64,000 nt of DNA from Mycolicibacterium aromaticivorans JS19b1 = JCM 16368 (GCF_000559085.1 NZ_JALN02000001.1:4464001-4528000); one strand, 5' to 3'. Positions 36,501 through 46,580 are shown, numbered from the stretch's first letter. Translations and numbers: made by a program. Notes: generated by a model from the sequence alone, not told the origin.

Positions 36501-39476
36501 GTGGCCAACGATGACCTCTATCAGGATCTACCCGAAAACCCCACCTCGTCACAGTGGGAACCCCCGGCGTCAGCCGCGGGTGACGAGTTGCCCGAACGCT
36601 TGAGAGTGCATTCGCTGGCTCGGGTGCTCGGCACCACCAGCAGGCGGGTGCTCGACGCCCTCAGCGAGCTCGACGGCCGCACCCGCAGCCCACACTCCAG
36701 CGTCGACCGCACCGATGCGGTTCGGGTGCGCGACGTGCTGGCGGCGGCCGCTCCCGCGGACATCGCCGGTCAGCCTGTCGAGGCCGCTGCGATCGTGGCG
36801 GAGGAGACCACCACCGACGTGGATTCCGACGTCCCCGAAATGCCCGACGTTTCCGAGACGCCCGACACGGCCGAGGAGCCGGAGTCGCGACTGATCTTGG
36901 AGACGGCATCCTTCGAGAACCAGACCGAGACCAGCGAGATGGTTGAGACCGTCGAGCAGGCGGCCTACATGCCGCTGTTCGTCGCCCCGCAGCCGGTCGA
37001 GGTCGAGCGCAAGACCCGGGTCGTGGTGGACGAGCACGACGACGAGGACGAGGACGACGACGAGGAGGAGTCCGCCGCCGAGTCCGACGACGACCAATCC
37101 GAACGTCCCGCCAACCGCCGCCGCCGTCGCGGACGGCGCGGTCGCGGTCGCGGTCGCGGTGAGCAGGGCGGCGCCGATGGCGAGAACGCCGACGACTCCG
37201 AGGCTGCCGACGAGACCGCCGAGTCCGGCGACGAGTCCGAGAGCGACGACGACGACAGCGACGACGAGACCAGCACCGGTGAGGGCGCGACCCGCCGGCG
37301 CCGTCGGCGGCGACGCCGCAAGACCGGCGGCGGCGACGATTCCGACAACGGATCGTCCGACGACCCGCCGAACACCGTCGTCCACGAACGTGCCCCGCGC
37401 GCCAAGGCCGAGCGTGACCCAGATGCGATCCAGGGCATCAGCGGCTCCACCCGCCTGGAAGCCAAACGCCAGCGCCGCCGCGATGGCCGCGATGCCGGCC
37501 GCCGGCGCCCGCCGATCCTGTCCGAGGCTGAGTTCCTGGCTCGCCGGGAGGCCGTCGAACGCGTGATGGTGGTGCGCGACAAGATCCGCACCGAACCGCC
37601 GCACGAGGGCGCCCGCTACACCCAGATCGCGGTCATGGAAGACGGCGTCGTCGTCGAGCACTTCGTGACGTCGGCGGCTTCTGCTTCTCTGGTCGGCAAC
37701 ATCTACCTCGGCATCGTGCAGAACGTGCTGCCCTCCATGGAGGCGGCATTCGTCGACATCGGCCGCGGCCGCAACGGCGTGCTCTACGCCGGTGAGGTGA
37801 ACTGGGAAGCCGCCGGGCTCGGCGGCGCGCAGCGCAAGATCGAACAGGCCCTCAAGCCCGGCGACTACGTCGTCGTCCAGGTCAGCAAGGACCCGGTCGG
37901 CCATAAAGGCGCGCGGCTGACCACCCAGGTGTCATTGGCCGGGCGCTACCTCGTCTACGTGCCGGGTGCCTCGTCGACCGGGATCAGCCGCAAGCTGCCC
38001 GACACCGAACGTCAGCGGCTCAAGGAGATCCTGCGCGACGTGGTGCCCGATGACGCCGGCGTGATCATCCGGACCGCATCGGAAGGCGTCAAGGAAGAGG
38101 ACATCCGCGGCGACGTCACCCGGCTGCAGGAACGCTGGACCACGATCGCGGCGGAAGCCGAGCGGGTCAAGGGAAACAAGGCTGGCGCGGCGATCGCGCT
38201 CTACGAAGAGCCCGACGTGCTGGTCAAGGTCATCCGCGACCTGTTCAACGAAGACTTCTCCGGGCTGATCGTCTCCGGCGACGACGCCTGGCAGACGATC
38301 AACGACTACGTCAGTTCCGTTGCGCCCGATCTGGTTTCGAAGCTGACCAAGTACGAGCCCGCGGGCGGCCCCGACGGTCCGGATGTGTTCGCCGTGCACC
38401 GCATCGACGAGCAGCTGGCCAAGGCGTTGGACCGCAAGGTGTGGCTGCCCTCGGGCGGCACGTTGGTGATCGACCGCACCGAGGCGATGACGGTCGTGGA
38501 TGTCAACACCGGCAAGTTCACCGGGGCGGGTGGCAACCTCGAGCAGACCGTCACCAAGAACAACCTCGAAGCGGCCGAGGAGATCGTGCGTCAGCTGCGG
38601 CTGCGCGATATCGGCGGCATCGTGGTCATCGACTTCATCGACATGGTGCTGGAGTCCAACCGCGATCTCGTGCTGCGGCGCCTCACCGAGGCGCTGGGCC
38701 GGGACCGCACCCGCCATCAGGTGTCGGAGGTGACGTCGCTGGGCCTGGTCCAGCTGACCCGCAAGCGGCTGGGTACCGGGCTGGTCGAGGCGTTCTCCAC
38801 CACCTGCACGCACTGCAGTGGCCGCGGCATCGTGCTGCATGCCGATCCCGTCGACACCACCCAGGCGGCCGGGCGCAAGTCCGAGTCCGGCAATGGCGGT
38901 GGTAGTGGCGGCGGCGGTGGACGGCGCGGCAAGCGGGGCAAGCGTGGCCGCGCCGAGGAGGCGCCGGTGGCGAAGGTGCCCCAGCACAGCACTGAGCATC
39001 CGATGTTCAAGGCGATGGCAGCCGCCAACGGCAAGCACGAGGATGACGAGGCCGAAGAAGAACTCGCCGACGAGATCGAGCGGGAGGCCGAGGCCGAGGA
39101 ATCGGACGACACCGCCGAGCAGGTCGCCCGGGAAGTCGCCGACGAGGATCTCGATGACGACGACTCGGACGACGATGACGACGAGTCCGATGACGACGAG
39201 TCCGATGACGACGAGGACGATGAGATCGACGTCGACCTGGACGAAGACGACGAGGACCTCGACGAAGTCACCCTCGATGTCGACGACGACGAGGACGACG
39301 ACGAGTCCGAGGATGACGACGAGTCAGATGACGACGAGGACGACCTCGACGACGAAGACGACTCGGAGGACGAGTCCGACGGCTACCAACCGGTCGTGAC
39401 CTCGGCACCTGCGGCCCCGGCGCGCCGGCCGCGGCGCCGGTCGGCGGCTCGACCAGCGGGCCCACCGACGTCCTAG
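36501..39476 (+). CDS. rne: ribonuclease E/G
   Basis: 991-residue endoribonuclease E. The catalytic core lies centrally: S1 domain at about 375-460 (ARYTQIAVMED to GVLYAGEVNWE), DNase-I-like site with Asp667 in VVDVNTGKF and a second Asp in VVIDFIDM, and the Zn-link CTHC with Cys769 and Cys772. Unlike E. coli, both flanks are disordered: residues about 110-330 alternate acidic and Arg-rich blocks (RRRRRGRRGRGRGRG), and about 845-960 is almost pure Asp/Glu/Ser before a short basic tail. GTG 36501 has AGGAG 5 bases upstream. Confidence 0.96.
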   Translation: MANDDLYQDLPENPTSSQWEPPASAAGDELPERLRVHSLARVLGTTSRRVLDALSELDGRTRSPHSSVDRTDAVRVRDVLAAAAPADIAGQPVEAAAIVAEETTTDVDSDVPEMPDVSETPDTAEEPESRLILETASFENQTETSEMVETVEQAAYMPLFVAPQPVEVERKTRVVVDEHDDEDEDDDEEESAAESDDDQSERPANRRRRRGRRGRGRGRGEQGGADGENADDSEAADETAESGDESESDDDDSDDETSTGEGATRRRRRRRRRKTGGGDDSDNGSSDDPPNTVVHERAPRAKAERDPDAIQGISGSTRLEAKRQRRRDGRDAGRRRPPILSEAEFLARREAVERVMVVRDKIRTEPPHEGARYTQIAVMEDGVVVEHFVTSAASASLVGNIYLGIVQNVLPSMEAAFVDIGRGRNGVLYAGEVNWEAAGLGGAQRKIEQALKPGDYVVVQVSKDPVGHKGARLTTQVSLAGRYLVYVPGASSTGISRKLPDTERQRLKEILRDVVPDDAGVIIRTASEGVKEEDIRGDVTRLQERWTTIAAEAERVKGNKAGAAIALYEEPDVLVKVIRDLFNEDFSGLIVSGDDAWQTINDYVSSVAPDLVSKLTKYEPAGGPDGPDVFAVHRIDEQLAKALDRKVWLPSGGTLVIDRTEAMTVVDVNTGKFTGAGGNLEQTVTKNNLEAAEEIVRQLRLRDIGGIVVIDFIDMVLESNRDLVLRRLTEALGRDRTRHQVSEVTSLGLVQLTRKRLGTGLVEAFSTTCTHCSGRGIVLHADPVDTTQAAGRKSESGNGGGSGGGGGRRGKRGKRGRAEEAPVAKVPQHSTEHPMFKAMAAANGKHEDDEAEEELADEIEREAEAEESDDTAEQVAREVADEDLDDDDSDDDDDESDDDESDDDEDDEIDVDLDEDDEDLDEVTLDVDDDEDDDESEDDDESDDDEDDLDDEDDSEDESDGYQPVVTSAPAAPARRPRRRSAARPAGPPTS

Positions 39477-39485
39477 GGTCGCGGT

Positions 39486-39515
39486 TTGACCCTCCCGGTG
39501 CTGGTCACGTACCCT
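39486..39515 (+). promoter_or_regulatory. putative rplU-rpmA promoter
   Basis: TTGACC (39486-39491), 18 bases, TACCCT (39510-39515). It predicts a leader of roughly 110 bases before rplU, long enough for autogenous control by L21, though no specific structure could be assigned. Confidence 0.5.
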
Positions 39516-39635
39516 TGACCAGTTGTCGCCAGGCGTCCGTCGCCGGTGGCAGCGGGCTCAAGATCCCGCACCCCAAGACCCGCGCACGCAGCTTCGGTTA
39601 GCGCGCGCCCGCAGAGCAAGAGCGAAGGACCCACA

Positions 39636-39959
39636 ATGGCAGGCGATAAGGTCACGTACGCAATCGTCAAGACCGGCGGCAAGCAGTACAAGGTCGCTGT
39701 CGGCGACATCGTCAAGGTCGAGAAGCTCGAGGTCGAGGCAGGCGCGTCCGTATCGCTGCCCGTCGCCCTCGTGGTCGACGGCGCCACGGTGACCACCGAC
39801 GCCAAGGCCCTGGAGAAGGTCGCGGTCACCGGTGAGGTGCTCGAGCACACCAAAGGCCCGAAGATCCGCATCCACAAGTTCAAGAACAAGACCGGTTACC
39901 ACAAGCGGCAGGGGCACCGTCAGCCGCTGACCGTTCTCAAGGTCACCGGAATCAAGTAG
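39636..39959 (+). CDS. rplU: 50S ribosomal protein L21
   Basis: 107-residue L21, with [24 protein letters not shown] at the N-terminus and the basic [21 protein letters not shown] segment that contacts 23S rRNA. ATG 39636 follows GAAGGA by 7 bases; the frame is open further upstream without support. rpmA follows after 19 bases, the standard order. Confidence 0.97.
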   Translation: MAGDKVTYAIVKTGGKQYKVAVGDIVKVEKLEVEAGASVSLPVALVVDGATVTTDAKALEKVAVTGEVLEHTKGPKIRIHKFKNKTGYHKRQGHRQPLTVLKVTGIK

Positions 39960-39978
39960 CGACAGGGAGCAATCTGAC

Positions 39979-40242
39979 ATGGCACACAAGAAGGGCGCTT
40001 CCAGCTCACGCAACGGTCGCGACTCCAACGCCCAGCGCCTCGGCGTCAAGCGCTTCGGCGGCCAGCTCGTCAAGGCCGGCGAGATCCTGGTACGCCAGCG
40101 CGGCACCCACTTCCACCCCGGCGTGAACGTCGGTCGCGGCGGTGACGACACCCTGTTCGCCACGGCCCCCGGCCTGGTGGAGTTCGGCGTCAAGCGCGGT
40201 CGCAAGACCGTCAACATCGTTCGCGCCGCGCGACCGGAGTAG
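39979..40242 (+). CDS. rpmA: 50S ribosomal protein L27
   Basis: 87-residue L27 starting [16 protein letters not shown], so the N-terminal tail near the peptidyl-transferase centre is made directly, without the cleaved extension seen in Firmicutes. GGDDTLFA and [11 protein letters not shown] are typical. Ribosome site ACAGGGAG precedes the ATG. Its TAG stop codon contributes a base to the structured spacer before obg. Confidence 0.97.
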   Translation: MAHKKGASSSRNGRDSNAQRLGVKRFGGQLVKAGEILVRQRGTHFHPGVNVGRGGDDTLFATAPGLVEFGVKRGRKTVNIVRAARPE

Positions 40243-40308
40243 GTCTGGATCGCGAGTGTGAATCCACTGCGAGGTCCAGACCCATAACTCGCACCAGATT
40301 CACACTCG
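40242..40308 (+). repeat. interlocking inverted repeats between rpmA and obg
   Basis: Three perfect pairs occupy the 86-base spacer. CGAGTGTGAATC (40253-40264) pairs with GATTCACACTCG (40297-40308); inside it TGCGAG (40268-40273) pairs with CTCGCA (40288-40293), giving one long hairpin with a 14-base loop. GGTCTGGA (40242-40249) can pair with TCCAGACC (40275-40282), which lies in that loop, so the second pairing makes a pseudoknot or a competing fold. The obg ribosome site GAAAGGA begins 7 bases after the long hairpin. Confidence 0.75.
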
Positions 40309-40328
40309 ACGATTGAAAGGACGCTCCG

Positions 40329-41777
40329 ATGCCTCGTTTCGTCGACCGCGTCGTCATCCACGCCCGCGCGGGCAGCGGCGGAAACGGCTGCGCCTCGGTT
40401 CACCGGGAGAAATTCAAGCCACTCGGTGGGCCTGACGGCGGTAACGGCGGGCGCGGCGGCAGCGTAGTGCTCATCGTGGACCCGCAGGTGCACACCCTGC
40501 TCGACTTCCATTTCCACCCGCATGTCGCGGCGCAGTCCGGCACGCAGGGAATGGGCAGTAACCGCGAGGGGGCCAACGGCTCCGATCTCGAAGTGAAGGT
40601 TCCCGACGGCACCGTCGTGCTCGATTCCGATGGTCGGCTGCTGGCCGACCTGGTCGGTGCGGGCACCCGCTTCGTCGCCGCCGAGGGCGGCCGCGGCGGG
40701 CTGGGGAACGCCGCATTGGCGTCGCGGGCCCGCAAGGCTCCGGGGTTCGCGCTCCTTGGGGAGAAGGGTGAGGAACGCGAACTCACCCTGGAACTCAAGA
40801 CCGTCGCCGACGTCGGCCTGATCGGGTTTCCGTCGGCGGGCAAATCCTCACTGGTGTCGGTGATCTCGGCGGCCAAACCCAAGATCGCGGACTATCCGTT
40901 CACCACCCTGGTGCCCAATCTGGGTGTCGTGTCGGCCGGTGACCACACGTTCACTGTTGCCGACGTGCCCGGTCTGATCCCCGGCGCCTCAGAAGGCCGT
41001 GGTCTCGGCCTGGATTTCCTTCGACACATCGAACGCTGCGCCCTATTGGTGCACGTGGTCGACTGCGCCACTTTGGAACCGGGCCGCGATCCGATCTCCG
41101 ACATCGACGCGCTGGAAGCCGAACTGGCCGCGTATCGGCCGACGCTGCAAGGCGATACGACGCTGGGGGACCTGGCCGACCGGCCGCGGGCAGTGGTGCT
41201 CAACAAGATCGACGTGCCCGAGGCCAGGGAGCTGGCCGACTTCGTGCGCCCCGACATCGAGGCGCGCGGTTGGCCGGTCTTCGAGGTGTCGACCGTGAGC
41301 CGGGAAGGCTTGCGCGAGTTGACGTTCGCGCTTTGGGACATGGTGGCGGCATACCAGGCGGCCCAGCCCGAGGTGGTGCCGCGTCGCCCGGTGATCCGGC
41401 CGGTCCCGGTCGATCAGACCGGGTTCACCGTCGAGGCCGACCCGCACAACCCCGGCGGTTTCGTGGTGCGCGGGGTGCGGCCCGAACGGTGGATCGCTCA
41501 GACGAACTTCGACAACGACGAAGCTGTCGGATATCTCGGTGACCGGCTGGCCCGCCTCGGGGTGGAGGACCAACTTCTCAAGCGAGGCGCCAAACCCGGC
41601 TGTGCGGTCACCATCGGCGATATGACTTTCGACTGGGAGCCGCAGACCCCGGCCGGTGTCGACGTCACACCGACAGGGCGCGGCACCGATGCCCGGCTCG
41701 AGCAGAACGACCGGATCGGGGCGGCCGAGCGCAAAGAGGCCCGCCGCCACCGTCGGGAGCACGAGGACGACGCGTGA
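40329..41777 (+). CDS. obg: GTPase Obg/CgtA
   Basis: 482-residue ribosome-associated GTPase. The Gly-rich Obg fold ([25 protein letters not shown]) spans about 1-157, the G1 motif GFPSAGKSS is at 166-174, [16 protein letters not shown] follows and NKID is the G4 motif; the OCT domain and an acidic/basic C-terminal extension (HRREHEDDA) complete it. It overlaps proB by 4 bases. Expression may be tuned separately from rplU-rpmA by the hairpin before it. Confidence 0.96.
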   Translation: MPRFVDRVVIHARAGSGGNGCASVHREKFKPLGGPDGGNGGRGGSVVLIVDPQVHTLLDFHFHPHVAAQSGTQGMGSNREGANGSDLEVKVPDGTVVLDSDGRLLADLVGAGTRFVAAEGGRGGLGNAALASRARKAPGFALLGEKGEERELTLELKTVADVGLIGFPSAGKSSLVSVISAAKPKIADYPFTTLVPNLGVVSAGDHTFTVADVPGLIPGASEGRGLGLDFLRHIERCALLVHVVDCATLEPGRDPISDIDALEAELAAYRPTLQGDTTLGDLADRPRAVVLNKIDVPEARELADFVRPDIEARGWPVFEVSTVSREGLRELTFALWDMVAAYQAAQPEVVPRRPVIRPVPVDQTGFTVEADPHNPGGFVVRGVRPERWIAQTNFDNDEAVGYLGDRLARLGVEDQLLKRGAKPGCAVTIGDMTFDWEPQTPAGVDVTPTGRGTDARLEQNDRIGAAERKEARRHRREHEDDA

Positions 41778-42874
41778 GCCAGTATCGCGACGCCGTACGC
41801 ACAGCGCGCAGCGTCGTCGTCAAGATCGGCACCACGGCACTGACCACGAAATCCGGTTTGTTCGACGCCGGCCGGCTGGCGAGGCTGGTCGAGGCGATCG
41901 AGACGCGGATGAAGGCCGGCTCCGACGTCGTGATCGTGTCCTCGGGTGCGATCGCCGCCGGTATCGAGCCGCTCGGGCTGAACCGGCGCCCCACCGATCT
42001 GGCGACCAAGCAGGCCGCCGCGAGTGTGGGGCAGGTCGCGCTGGTCAACGCGTGGAGTGCGGCGTTCACCCGCTACGACCGGACCGTCGGCCAGGTGCTG
42101 CTGACCGCACACGACATCTCGATGCGGGTGCAGCACACCAACGCGCAGCGCACGCTGAATCGACTGCGCTCACTGCACGCGGTGGCGATCGTCAACGAGA
42201 ACGACACCGTGGCCACCAACGAGATTCGCTTCGGTGACAACGACCGGCTCTCGGCGCTGGTGGCCCACCTCGTGGGCGCCGACGCGCTGATCCTGCTGTC
42301 CGACATCGACGGTCTCTATGACGCCGACCCGCGCAAGTCCGACGCCCGCTTCATCCCGGAAGTGACCGGGCCCGACGACCTCGGCGGGGTGGTGGCCGGT
42401 GAGGGTAGCCGGTTGGGCACCGGCGGGATGCGCTCGAAGCTGTCCTCGGCGCTACTTGCCGCAGACGCCGGAGTTCCGGTTCTGCTGGCCGCGTCGGTCG
42501 ACGCCGCGGCCGCACTGACCGACGCATCGGTGGGCACGGTGTTCGCACCGCGGCCCGACCGGATGTCAGCGCGACGATTCTGGGTTCGCTACGCCGCCGA
42601 AGCGTCCGGTGCACTGACGCTCGATCCCGGAGCGGTACGCGCGGTGGTCAAGCAACGCCGGTCGCTGCTGGCCGCGGGCATCACCGGGGTGTCGGGACGG
42701 TTCTTCGGCGGGGACGTCGTCGAACTGCGCGATACCGACGGTGAGATGGTCGCCCGCGGGGTGGTGGCCTACGACGCCGGTGAGCTGACGACCATGATCG
42801 GCCGGTCGACCTCGGACCTGCCCGCCGAAATGCGGCGTCCCGCAGTGCATGCCGACGACTTGGTGGCCGTCTAG
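41774..42874 (+). CDS. proB: glutamate 5-kinase
   Basis: 366-residue amino-acid kinase with a C-terminal PUA domain, phosphorylating glutamate for proline synthesis. [29 protein letters not shown] and [17 protein letters not shown] are the catalytic blocks. GTG at 41774 overlaps the obg stop (GTGA). proA lies 5.5 kb downstream, separated by nadE and other genes, as in M. tuberculosis. The stop codon shares a CTAG with the convergent sirtuin gene. Confidence 0.95.
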   Translation: MSQYRDAVRTARSVVVKIGTTALTTKSGLFDAGRLARLVEAIETRMKAGSDVVIVSSGAIAAGIEPLGLNRRPTDLATKQAAASVGQVALVNAWSAAFTRYDRTVGQVLLTAHDISMRVQHTNAQRTLNRLRSLHAVAIVNENDTVATNEIRFGDNDRLSALVAHLVGADALILLSDIDGLYDADPRKSDARFIPEVTGPDDLGGVVAGEGSRLGTGGMRSKLSSALLAADAGVPVLLAASVDAAAALTDASVGTVFAPRPDRMSARRFWVRYAAEASGALTLDPGAVRAVVKQRRSLLAAGITGVSGRFFGGDVVELRDTDGEMVARGVVAYDAGELTTMIGRSTSDLPAEMRRPAVHADDLVAV

Positions 42875-43707
42875 GTCGCGGAGGTCAGGCCGGACAGTTC
42901 GTCGGCCAGCAGCGCCAGCATCGGCGAACAGCCGCTGTCCACTGTGACGGTGGCCAGCGCGTCACCGCGGGTGGCGCCGCGGTTGATGATCGCGATCGGC
43001 ATGCCCAGCGCGGCGGCGTGGCGCACGAACCGGTAGCCGGAGAACACTGTCAACGAGGACCCGGCCACCAGCAGTGCGTCGGATTCATCCATCAGTGAAT
43101 ATGCTTGGGCCACAACGTCTTTGTGCACACTCTCGCCGAAGTAAACGATGTCGGGCTTGAGCATGCCGCCGCACGACGGGCAGTCGATGAACCGGAACGA
43201 CTCGGTGTCGGTGACCATGGCGTCCGCGTCGGGCGCGACGGCGATACCGCCGAGCCGCTCGGCGCGTTCGGCGAATCCCGGGTTGGCGGCCTCGAGTTCG
43301 TCGGCCAGAGCCGCGCGCGACATGGTGTGTCCGCAGTCCAGGCACACCACCTGCGCGTAGGTGCCGTGCAGGTTGATGACATTGCGGCTGCCCGCCTTGG
43401 TGTGCAGCAGGTCCACGTTCTGAGTGATGATGCCGGTGACCACCCCGGCGCGCTCCAAATGGGCCAGCGCGCGGTGCCCGGCATTGGGCATGGTCTGGGC
43501 CATGTGCCGCCAGCCCAGATGATTGCGCGCCCAGTACCGCTGCCGGAACGCCTGACTCGAGGTGAACTGACGAATCGTCATCGGATTCGCAGGCGGCGAA
43601 TCCGGGCCGCGATAGTCGGGAATGCCCGAGTCGGTGGAGATCCCGGCACCGGTGAGCACGGCCACGCGCCGGCCCGCCAACAACGAGACCAGTTCGGGGC
43701 TTTCCAC
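42871..43707 (-). CDS. Sir2 family NAD-dependent protein deacetylase
   Basis: 278-residue sirtuin. [15 protein letters not shown] (20-34), [14 protein letters not shown] with the catalytic His, the zinc cysteines CLDC and [12 protein letters not shown] and [13 protein letters not shown] are present. Substrates of mycobacterial sirtuins include acyl-lysines of metabolic enzymes. Start GTG 43707 is preceded by TACTCT 7 bases upstream and no ribosome site, hence probably leaderless. It overlaps proB by 4 bases in convergent orientation. Confidence 0.93.
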   Translation of the reverse strand: MESPELVSLLAGRRVAVLTGAGISTDSGIPDYRGPDSPPANPMTIRQFTSSQAFRQRYWARNHLGWRHMAQTMPNAGHRALAHLERAGVVTGIITQNVDLLHTKAGSRNVINLHGTYAQVVCLDCGHTMSRAALADELEAANPGFAERAERLGGIAVAPDADAMVTDTESFRFIDCPSCGGMLKPDIVYFGESVHKDVVAQAYSLMDESDALLVAGSSLTVFSGYRFVRHAAALGMPIAIINRGATRGDALATVTVDSGCSPMLALLADELSGLTSAT

Positions 43708-43714
43708 GCCGTCC

Positions 43715-43720
43715 AGAGTA
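43715..43720 (-). promoter_or_regulatory. -10 hexamer for leaderless sirtuin transcript
   Basis: TACTCT on the minus strand ends 7 bases before the GTG at 43707; it lies in the 19-base gap after the YdcF-like gene, so the sirtuin may be transcribed both alone and by read-through. Confidence 0.45.
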
Positions 43721-43726
43721 GGCGGG

Positions 43727-44302
43727 CTAGCCGAAGTTGGTGAGCGGGCTCAGTACGTCGTGAGCGAACTGCGTGATGTTCAGCGTCGGGTTGCCGTCCG
43801 GATAGCTCACGGTGGCCAGCAGATTGGCGCCGGCGTCGACGAAATCGCCGTCAGCGCGGCCCTGATGGGTCGACGACGTCACCAGGATGATGCCCGAGGT
43901 GCCGGCTTTCTTGGCCAGCGGCACCGAGAACTGCGCGTTCTGCACCGTGCTGTTGGCCCGGTCCTCGACGATGATCCGGCTGTCGGGGAAGTTGAGAGTC
44001 AACAGCATGCGGCGCATCTGGGCGGCTTCGGTCACGCCGTTCTGCGGGTTACCACCGGTGACGATGATCGGGGAGTGCGGGTACATCTGCGCCACCGCGA
44101 GCCCGGTCAGCACGCGGCGCCGCAGGATCATCCGCATCGAACCGTCCGGCAGCAGGCCGTAGCCCAGAACGACGATCGCCGGGTTGGAGAAGTCCTTGGC
44201 GGGCACCGGTTCGGCCTGGGCGGCAGCCGGCACGATCTCGCCGATCAGCGCGGCGACAACGAGGAGCACGGCGCCCAAGGCGGCTTTCCATCGACGTCGC
44301 AC
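43727..44302 (-). CDS. YdcF/DUF218 family exported protein
   Basis: 191-residue protein with an N-terminal signal sequence or membrane anchor (WKAALGAVLLVVAALIGEIVPAAAQA) followed by a DUF218/ElyC-SanA-type domain: AIVVLGYGLLPDG, IIVTGGN, EAAQMRRMLL, IIVEDRANSTVQNA and ILVTSSTHQGRA. Relatives act in envelope carbon-lipid or peptidoglycan precursor homeostasis, but this subfamily is uncharacterised. GTG start with GGAGGA a few bases upstream. The sirtuin gene follows 19 bases downstream on the same strand. Confidence 0.85.
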   Translation of the reverse strand: MRRRWKAALGAVLLVVAALIGEIVPAAAQAEPVPAKDFSNPAIVVLGYGLLPDGSMRMILRRRVLTGLAVAQMYPHSPIIVTGGNPQNGVTEAAQMRRMLLTLNFPDSRIIVEDRANSTVQNAQFSVPLAKKAGTSGIILVTSSTHQGRADGDFVDAGANLLATVSYPDGNPTLNITQFAHDVLSPLTNFG

Positions 44303-44460
44303 TCTTCCTCCGACCCAGGTGAACTTGCTGCTTGCCTCATCGTGCGGTCGCGGACGGTCGTTACGGGAGCGTCAGGCTTCATAGCGGTTCCATAGCGCGC
44401 GCCATCGGACATGTTCGGGCGACTACCAGGTCAGGATCGAACGACACGTCGGAGGGATCC

Positions 44461-44479
44461 GAACGGGTGGTTCCCGTTC
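44461..44479. other. hairpin in the nadE upstream region
   Basis: GAACGGG and CCCGTTC form a perfect 7-bp stem with a 5-base loop, 31 bases before the nadE start codon, in the 208-base divergent gap 44303-44510. It could be an operator or a transcript hairpin. An AACAAT hexamer (44499-44504) ends 6 bases before the ATG and may be a leaderless -10 box. Confidence 0.4.
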
Positions 44480-44510
44480 CGCCGCGGCAGTGACGGGCAA
44501 CAATGGGGCC

Positions 44511-46553
44511 ATGGATTTCTACTCCGCCTACCGGCACGGGTTCGTGCGGGTCGCTGCCTGCACGCACCACACGGTGCTGGCAGACCCCGCCGCCAACGCC
44601 GAGTCGGTGCTGCGGATCGCGCGGGCCAACCACGACGACAGCGTCGCGGTGACGGTGTTCCCCGAGCTCACCTTGTCGGGCTATTCGATCGAGGACATCC
44701 TGCTGCAGGACTCGCTGCTCGACGCCGTTGAGGACGCCCTGCTCGACATCGTCGCTGCGTCGGCCGATCTGTTCGGCGTGCTGGTGGTCGGTGCGCCGCT
44801 GCGGTATCTGCATCGCATCTACAACACCGCGGTGGTCATCCACCGCGGGGCGGTGCTCGGGGCGGTGCCGAAGTCCTATCTGCCGAACTACCGCGAGTTC
44901 TACGAACGTCGTCAGGTCGCGGCCGGTGACGACATGGCCGGCACGATCCGCATCGGCGGTGCCGACGTGCCGTTCGGCCCGGACCTGTTGTTCGGCGCCG
45001 ACGACGTGTCCGGGTTGGTGTTGCACGTCGAGATCTGCGAGGACATGTTCGTCCCGATTCCGCCGAGCGCCGAGGCCGCCCTGGCGGGTGCGACGGTGTT
45101 GGCGAACCTATCCGGTAGCCCGATCACGATCGGCCGGGCCGAGGACCGCAAGCTCTTGGCCCGGTCGGCGTCGGCGCGCTGCCTGGCCGCCTACATCTAC
45201 GCCGCGGCCGGCGAGGGGGAGTCCAGCACCGACCTGGCTTGGGACGGCCAGACGATGATCTACGAAAACGGCCGTCTGCTGGCTGAATCCGAGCGATTCC
45301 CGAAGGGGGAGCGACGTTCGGTCGCCGACGTCGACCTGGACCTGTTGCGCTCTGAGCGGCTCCGGATGGGCACCTTCGACGACAATCGTCGCCATCATCA
45401 GGATCGGTTGACGTCGTTCCGGCGCATCGGGTTCCGCCTCGACCCGCCGAGCGGGGACATCGGATTGATGCGCGAGGTGGAGCGGTTCCCGTTCGTGCCG
45501 AGCGATCCGCGTCGCCTGGAGCAGGATTGCTACGAGGGCTACAACATCCAGGTCGCCGGACTCGAGCAGCGACTGCGGGCGCTCAACTATCCGAAGCTCG
45601 TGATCGGGGTGTCCGGCGGCTTGGACTCGACGCACGCCCTCATCGTGGCCGCCCGTGCGATGGACCGGGAAGGCCGGCCGCGCAGCGACATCCTGGCGTT
45701 CACCATGCCCGGTTTCGCGACCGGTGAGCGCACCAAGAGCAACGCGATCAAGCTGTCGCAAGCCTTGGGGGTCACGTTCTCCGAGTTGGACATTCGGGAC
45801 ACCGCCACGCTGATGCTGACGGAAATCGGTCACCCGTTCTCTTACGGCGAGAAGGTGTACGACGTGACCTTCGAGAACGTGCAGGCGGGTCTGCGCACCG
45901 ACTACTTGTTCCGGATCGCCAATCAGCGCGGCGGGATCGTGCTGGGCACCGGTGACCTCTCCGAACTCGGCCTGGGCTGGTCGACCTACGGGGTCGGCGA
46001 TCAGATGTCGCACTACAACGTCAACGGTGGAGTACCGAAAACCCTTATCCAGCATCTGATCCGGTGGGTGATCTCATCCGGAGAGTTCTCCGATGAGGTC
46101 GGCGATATCCTGCAGTCGGTGCTCGACACCGAGATCACCCCCGAACTGGTGCCGACCGGTGAGGACGAGGAGATCCAGAGCAGCGAAGCCAAAGTCGGCC
46201 CGTACTCGCTGCAGGACTTCTCGCTGTTCCAGGTGTTGAGGTACGGCTTCCGGCCATCCAAGATCGCGTTTCTGGCCTGGCATGCGTGGAACGATCCCGT
46301 GGGCGGAGCCTGGCCGCCGGGCTACCCAGAAGGCAAGCGTCCGGCATACTCGCTCAAGGAGATTCGGCACTGGCTCAGTGTCTTCGCGCAGCGCTACTAC
46401 TCGTTCAGCCAGTTCAAGCGGTCGGCACTGCCGAACGGGCCCAAGGTGTCGCACGGTGGATCGCTGTCGCCGCGCGGTGATTGGCGGGCGCCGTCGGACA
46501 TGTCGGCGCGGATCTGGCTGGCCGAGATCGAGCAGGAGATCCCGGAGGACTGA
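44511..46553 (+). CDS. nadE: glutamine-dependent NAD(+) synthetase
   Basis: 680-residue bifunctional enzyme. The N-terminal nitrilase-type glutaminase has its Glu52-Lys121-Cys176 triad (FPELTLSG, VPKSYLPNY, VEICEDMF) at the same residue numbers I know from M. tuberculosis NadE, supporting the ATG at 44511 as start. The C-terminal synthetase has the PP-loop SGGLDSTHAL and QNGG-type TYGVGDQMSHYN region. It makes NAD from deamido-NAD with ammonia channelled from glutamine. Confidence 0.96.
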   Translation: MDFYSAYRHGFVRVAACTHHTVLADPAANAESVLRIARANHDDSVAVTVFPELTLSGYSIEDILLQDSLLDAVEDALLDIVAASADLFGVLVVGAPLRYLHRIYNTAVVIHRGAVLGAVPKSYLPNYREFYERRQVAAGDDMAGTIRIGGADVPFGPDLLFGADDVSGLVLHVEICEDMFVPIPPSAEAALAGATVLANLSGSPITIGRAEDRKLLARSASARCLAAYIYAAAGEGESSTDLAWDGQTMIYENGRLLAESERFPKGERRSVADVDLDLLRSERLRMGTFDDNRRHHQDRLTSFRRIGFRLDPPSGDIGLMREVERFPFVPSDPRRLEQDCYEGYNIQVAGLEQRLRALNYPKLVIGVSGGLDSTHALIVAARAMDREGRPRSDILAFTMPGFATGERTKSNAIKLSQALGVTFSELDIRDTATLMLTEIGHPFSYGEKVYDVTFENVQAGLRTDYLFRIANQRGGIVLGTGDLSELGLGWSTYGVGDQMSHYNVNGGVPKTLIQHLIRWVISSGEFSDEVGDILQSVLDTEITPELVPTGEDEEIQSSEAKVGPYSLQDFSLFQVLRYGFRPSKIAFLAWHAWNDPVGGAWPPGYPEGKRPAYSLKEIRHWLSVFAQRYYSFSQFKRSALPNGPKVSHGGSLSPRGDWRAPSDMSARIWLAEIEQEIPED

Positions 46554-46580
46554 TCACGGCCAGAAATCGGCTCCGCGGCA

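Noticed and set aside
39150..39390. Repetitive DNA that could be taken for a microsatellite or CRISPR-like array
   Set aside because: It is the in-frame Asp/Glu/Ser coding tract of RNase E, without spacer structure.
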